From: an uncultured Lachnospiraceae bacterium
GTDB taxonomy: Bacteria > Bacillota > Clostridia > Lachnospirales > Lachnospiraceae
Assembly: GCA_947625995.1 (NCBI GenBank)
Contig: CANQQN010000027.1
Location: forward strand, 1 to 13,758
Reading direction: 5' to 3'
Length of the DNA: 13,758 nt
Below the pieces are notes generated by a model. The model had not been told where the DNA came from. It saw nothing but the letters and a program-made list of their open reading frames with translations, and did not search any database. The position numbers were made by a program, and so were the translations under genes. Position 1 is the stretch's first letter, and each line of letters starts with the position of its first letter. Shown here one piece after another: positions 13,476 through 13,758 of the stretch.

Positions 13476-13758
13476 ATGAAGAGAGTTTTTTTGATCGTGC
13501 TTGACAGCGTAGGGATCGGAGAGGAGCCGGACGCGGCGCAGTACGGGGATCAGGGAAGCAATACGCTTGCTTCCGCAGCCCAAAGCCCCTATTTTTCTAT
13601 GCCCAATATGCGGCGGCTGGGACTTTTCAATATCGACGGTGTTACCTGTCGGGAGGGGGTAGCCCATCCGGCGGGCTGTTTTGCCCGGATGCAGGAGCGT
13701 TCCAGAGGAAAGGATACTACCATCGGGCACTGGGAGATCGCAGGGCTGGTCTCGGAGG
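13476..13758 (+). CDS. deoB: Phosphopentomutase DeoB, N-terminal part
   Basis: Phosphopentomutase interconverts (deoxy)ribose-1-phosphate and (deoxy)ribose-5-phosphate, linking nucleoside salvage to central metabolism in the cytoplasm. Only the first 94 of about 390 residues are inside the window, and the frame is open to the right edge. It belongs to the alkaline-phosphatase superfamily. The metal ligand Asp10 lies in IVLDSVGIGEEPDA, and GKDTTIGHWEIAG (78-90) includes Thr81, the residue equivalent to the phosphothreonine Thr85 of the Bacillus cereus enzyme. Ile83 replaces the second Thr of the usual DTxTGHWE. ATG 13476 is preceded by AGGAAAGGG at about ten bases. Nucleoside phosphorylase genes often follow deoB but are not visible here. 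Confidence 0.96.
   Translation, partial: MKRVFLIVLDSVGIGEEPDAAQYGDQGSNTLASAAQSPYFSMPNMRRLGLFNIDGVTCREGVAHPAGCFARMQERSRGKDTTIGHWEIAGLVSE

Overview
The window reads as ordinary chromosome from an endospore-forming Firmicute, most likely a clostridial (Lachnospiraceae-like) gut anaerobe. The evidence is a complete eight-gene spoIIIA sporulation operon, strong AGGAGG-type ribosome binding sites, frequent GTG/TTG starts, a BlaI/M56 regulatory pair and the Gram-positive murB-rapZ-whiA-HPr cluster. The species assignment is inference from gene content and sequence style only. I see no phage, insertion sequence, CRISPR array, rRNA or tRNA.

Layout from left to right: (1) the C-terminal half of PTS Enzyme I (ptsI, cut by the window edge), ending at a hairpin terminator. 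(2) A minus-strand two-gene module of a BlaI/MecI-type repressor and an M56 (BlaR1-type) membrane metalloprotease. It starts from a TTGACA promoter overlapped by a 22-bp perfect palindrome, the likely repressor operator. The protease has no recognisable beta-lactam-binding domain. (3) The plus-strand spoIIIAA-AB-AC-AD-AE-AF-AG-AH operon (2889-8139), encoding the channel/secretion-like complex that links mother cell and forespore. (4) A bidirectional terminator. (5) A minus-strand operon transcribed murB - rapZ - whiA - HPr-like - amidohydrolase (12148 down to 8254). It combines peptidoglycan precursor synthesis, an RNase-adaptor/nucleotide-binding protein, a sporulation/division DNA-binding protein and a carbon-regulation protein. 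The HPr-like protein has Asp where the phosphorylatable His-15 should be but keeps Ser-46, so it looks like a Crh-type regulator and not a PTS carrier. (6) An AT-rich divergent promoter region. (7) A plus-strand DapA/NanA-superfamily aldolase-like gene lacking several residues that define true dihydrodipicolinate synthase. (8) A hairpin-rich gap, then the start of deoB (phosphopentomutase), cut by the right edge.

The genes cover sugar-PTS control, envelope synthesis and sporulation. The PTS theme appears twice: Enzyme I at the left edge and a His-less HPr in the whiA operon. I did not find a convincingly new multi-gene system. The most interesting points are the Asp-15 HPr-like protein coupled to an amidohydrolase, the BlaI/M56 pair with an unidentified sensor domain, the catalytically divergent DapA-like enzyme, and inverted repeats in the murB/aldolase and deoB upstream regions.
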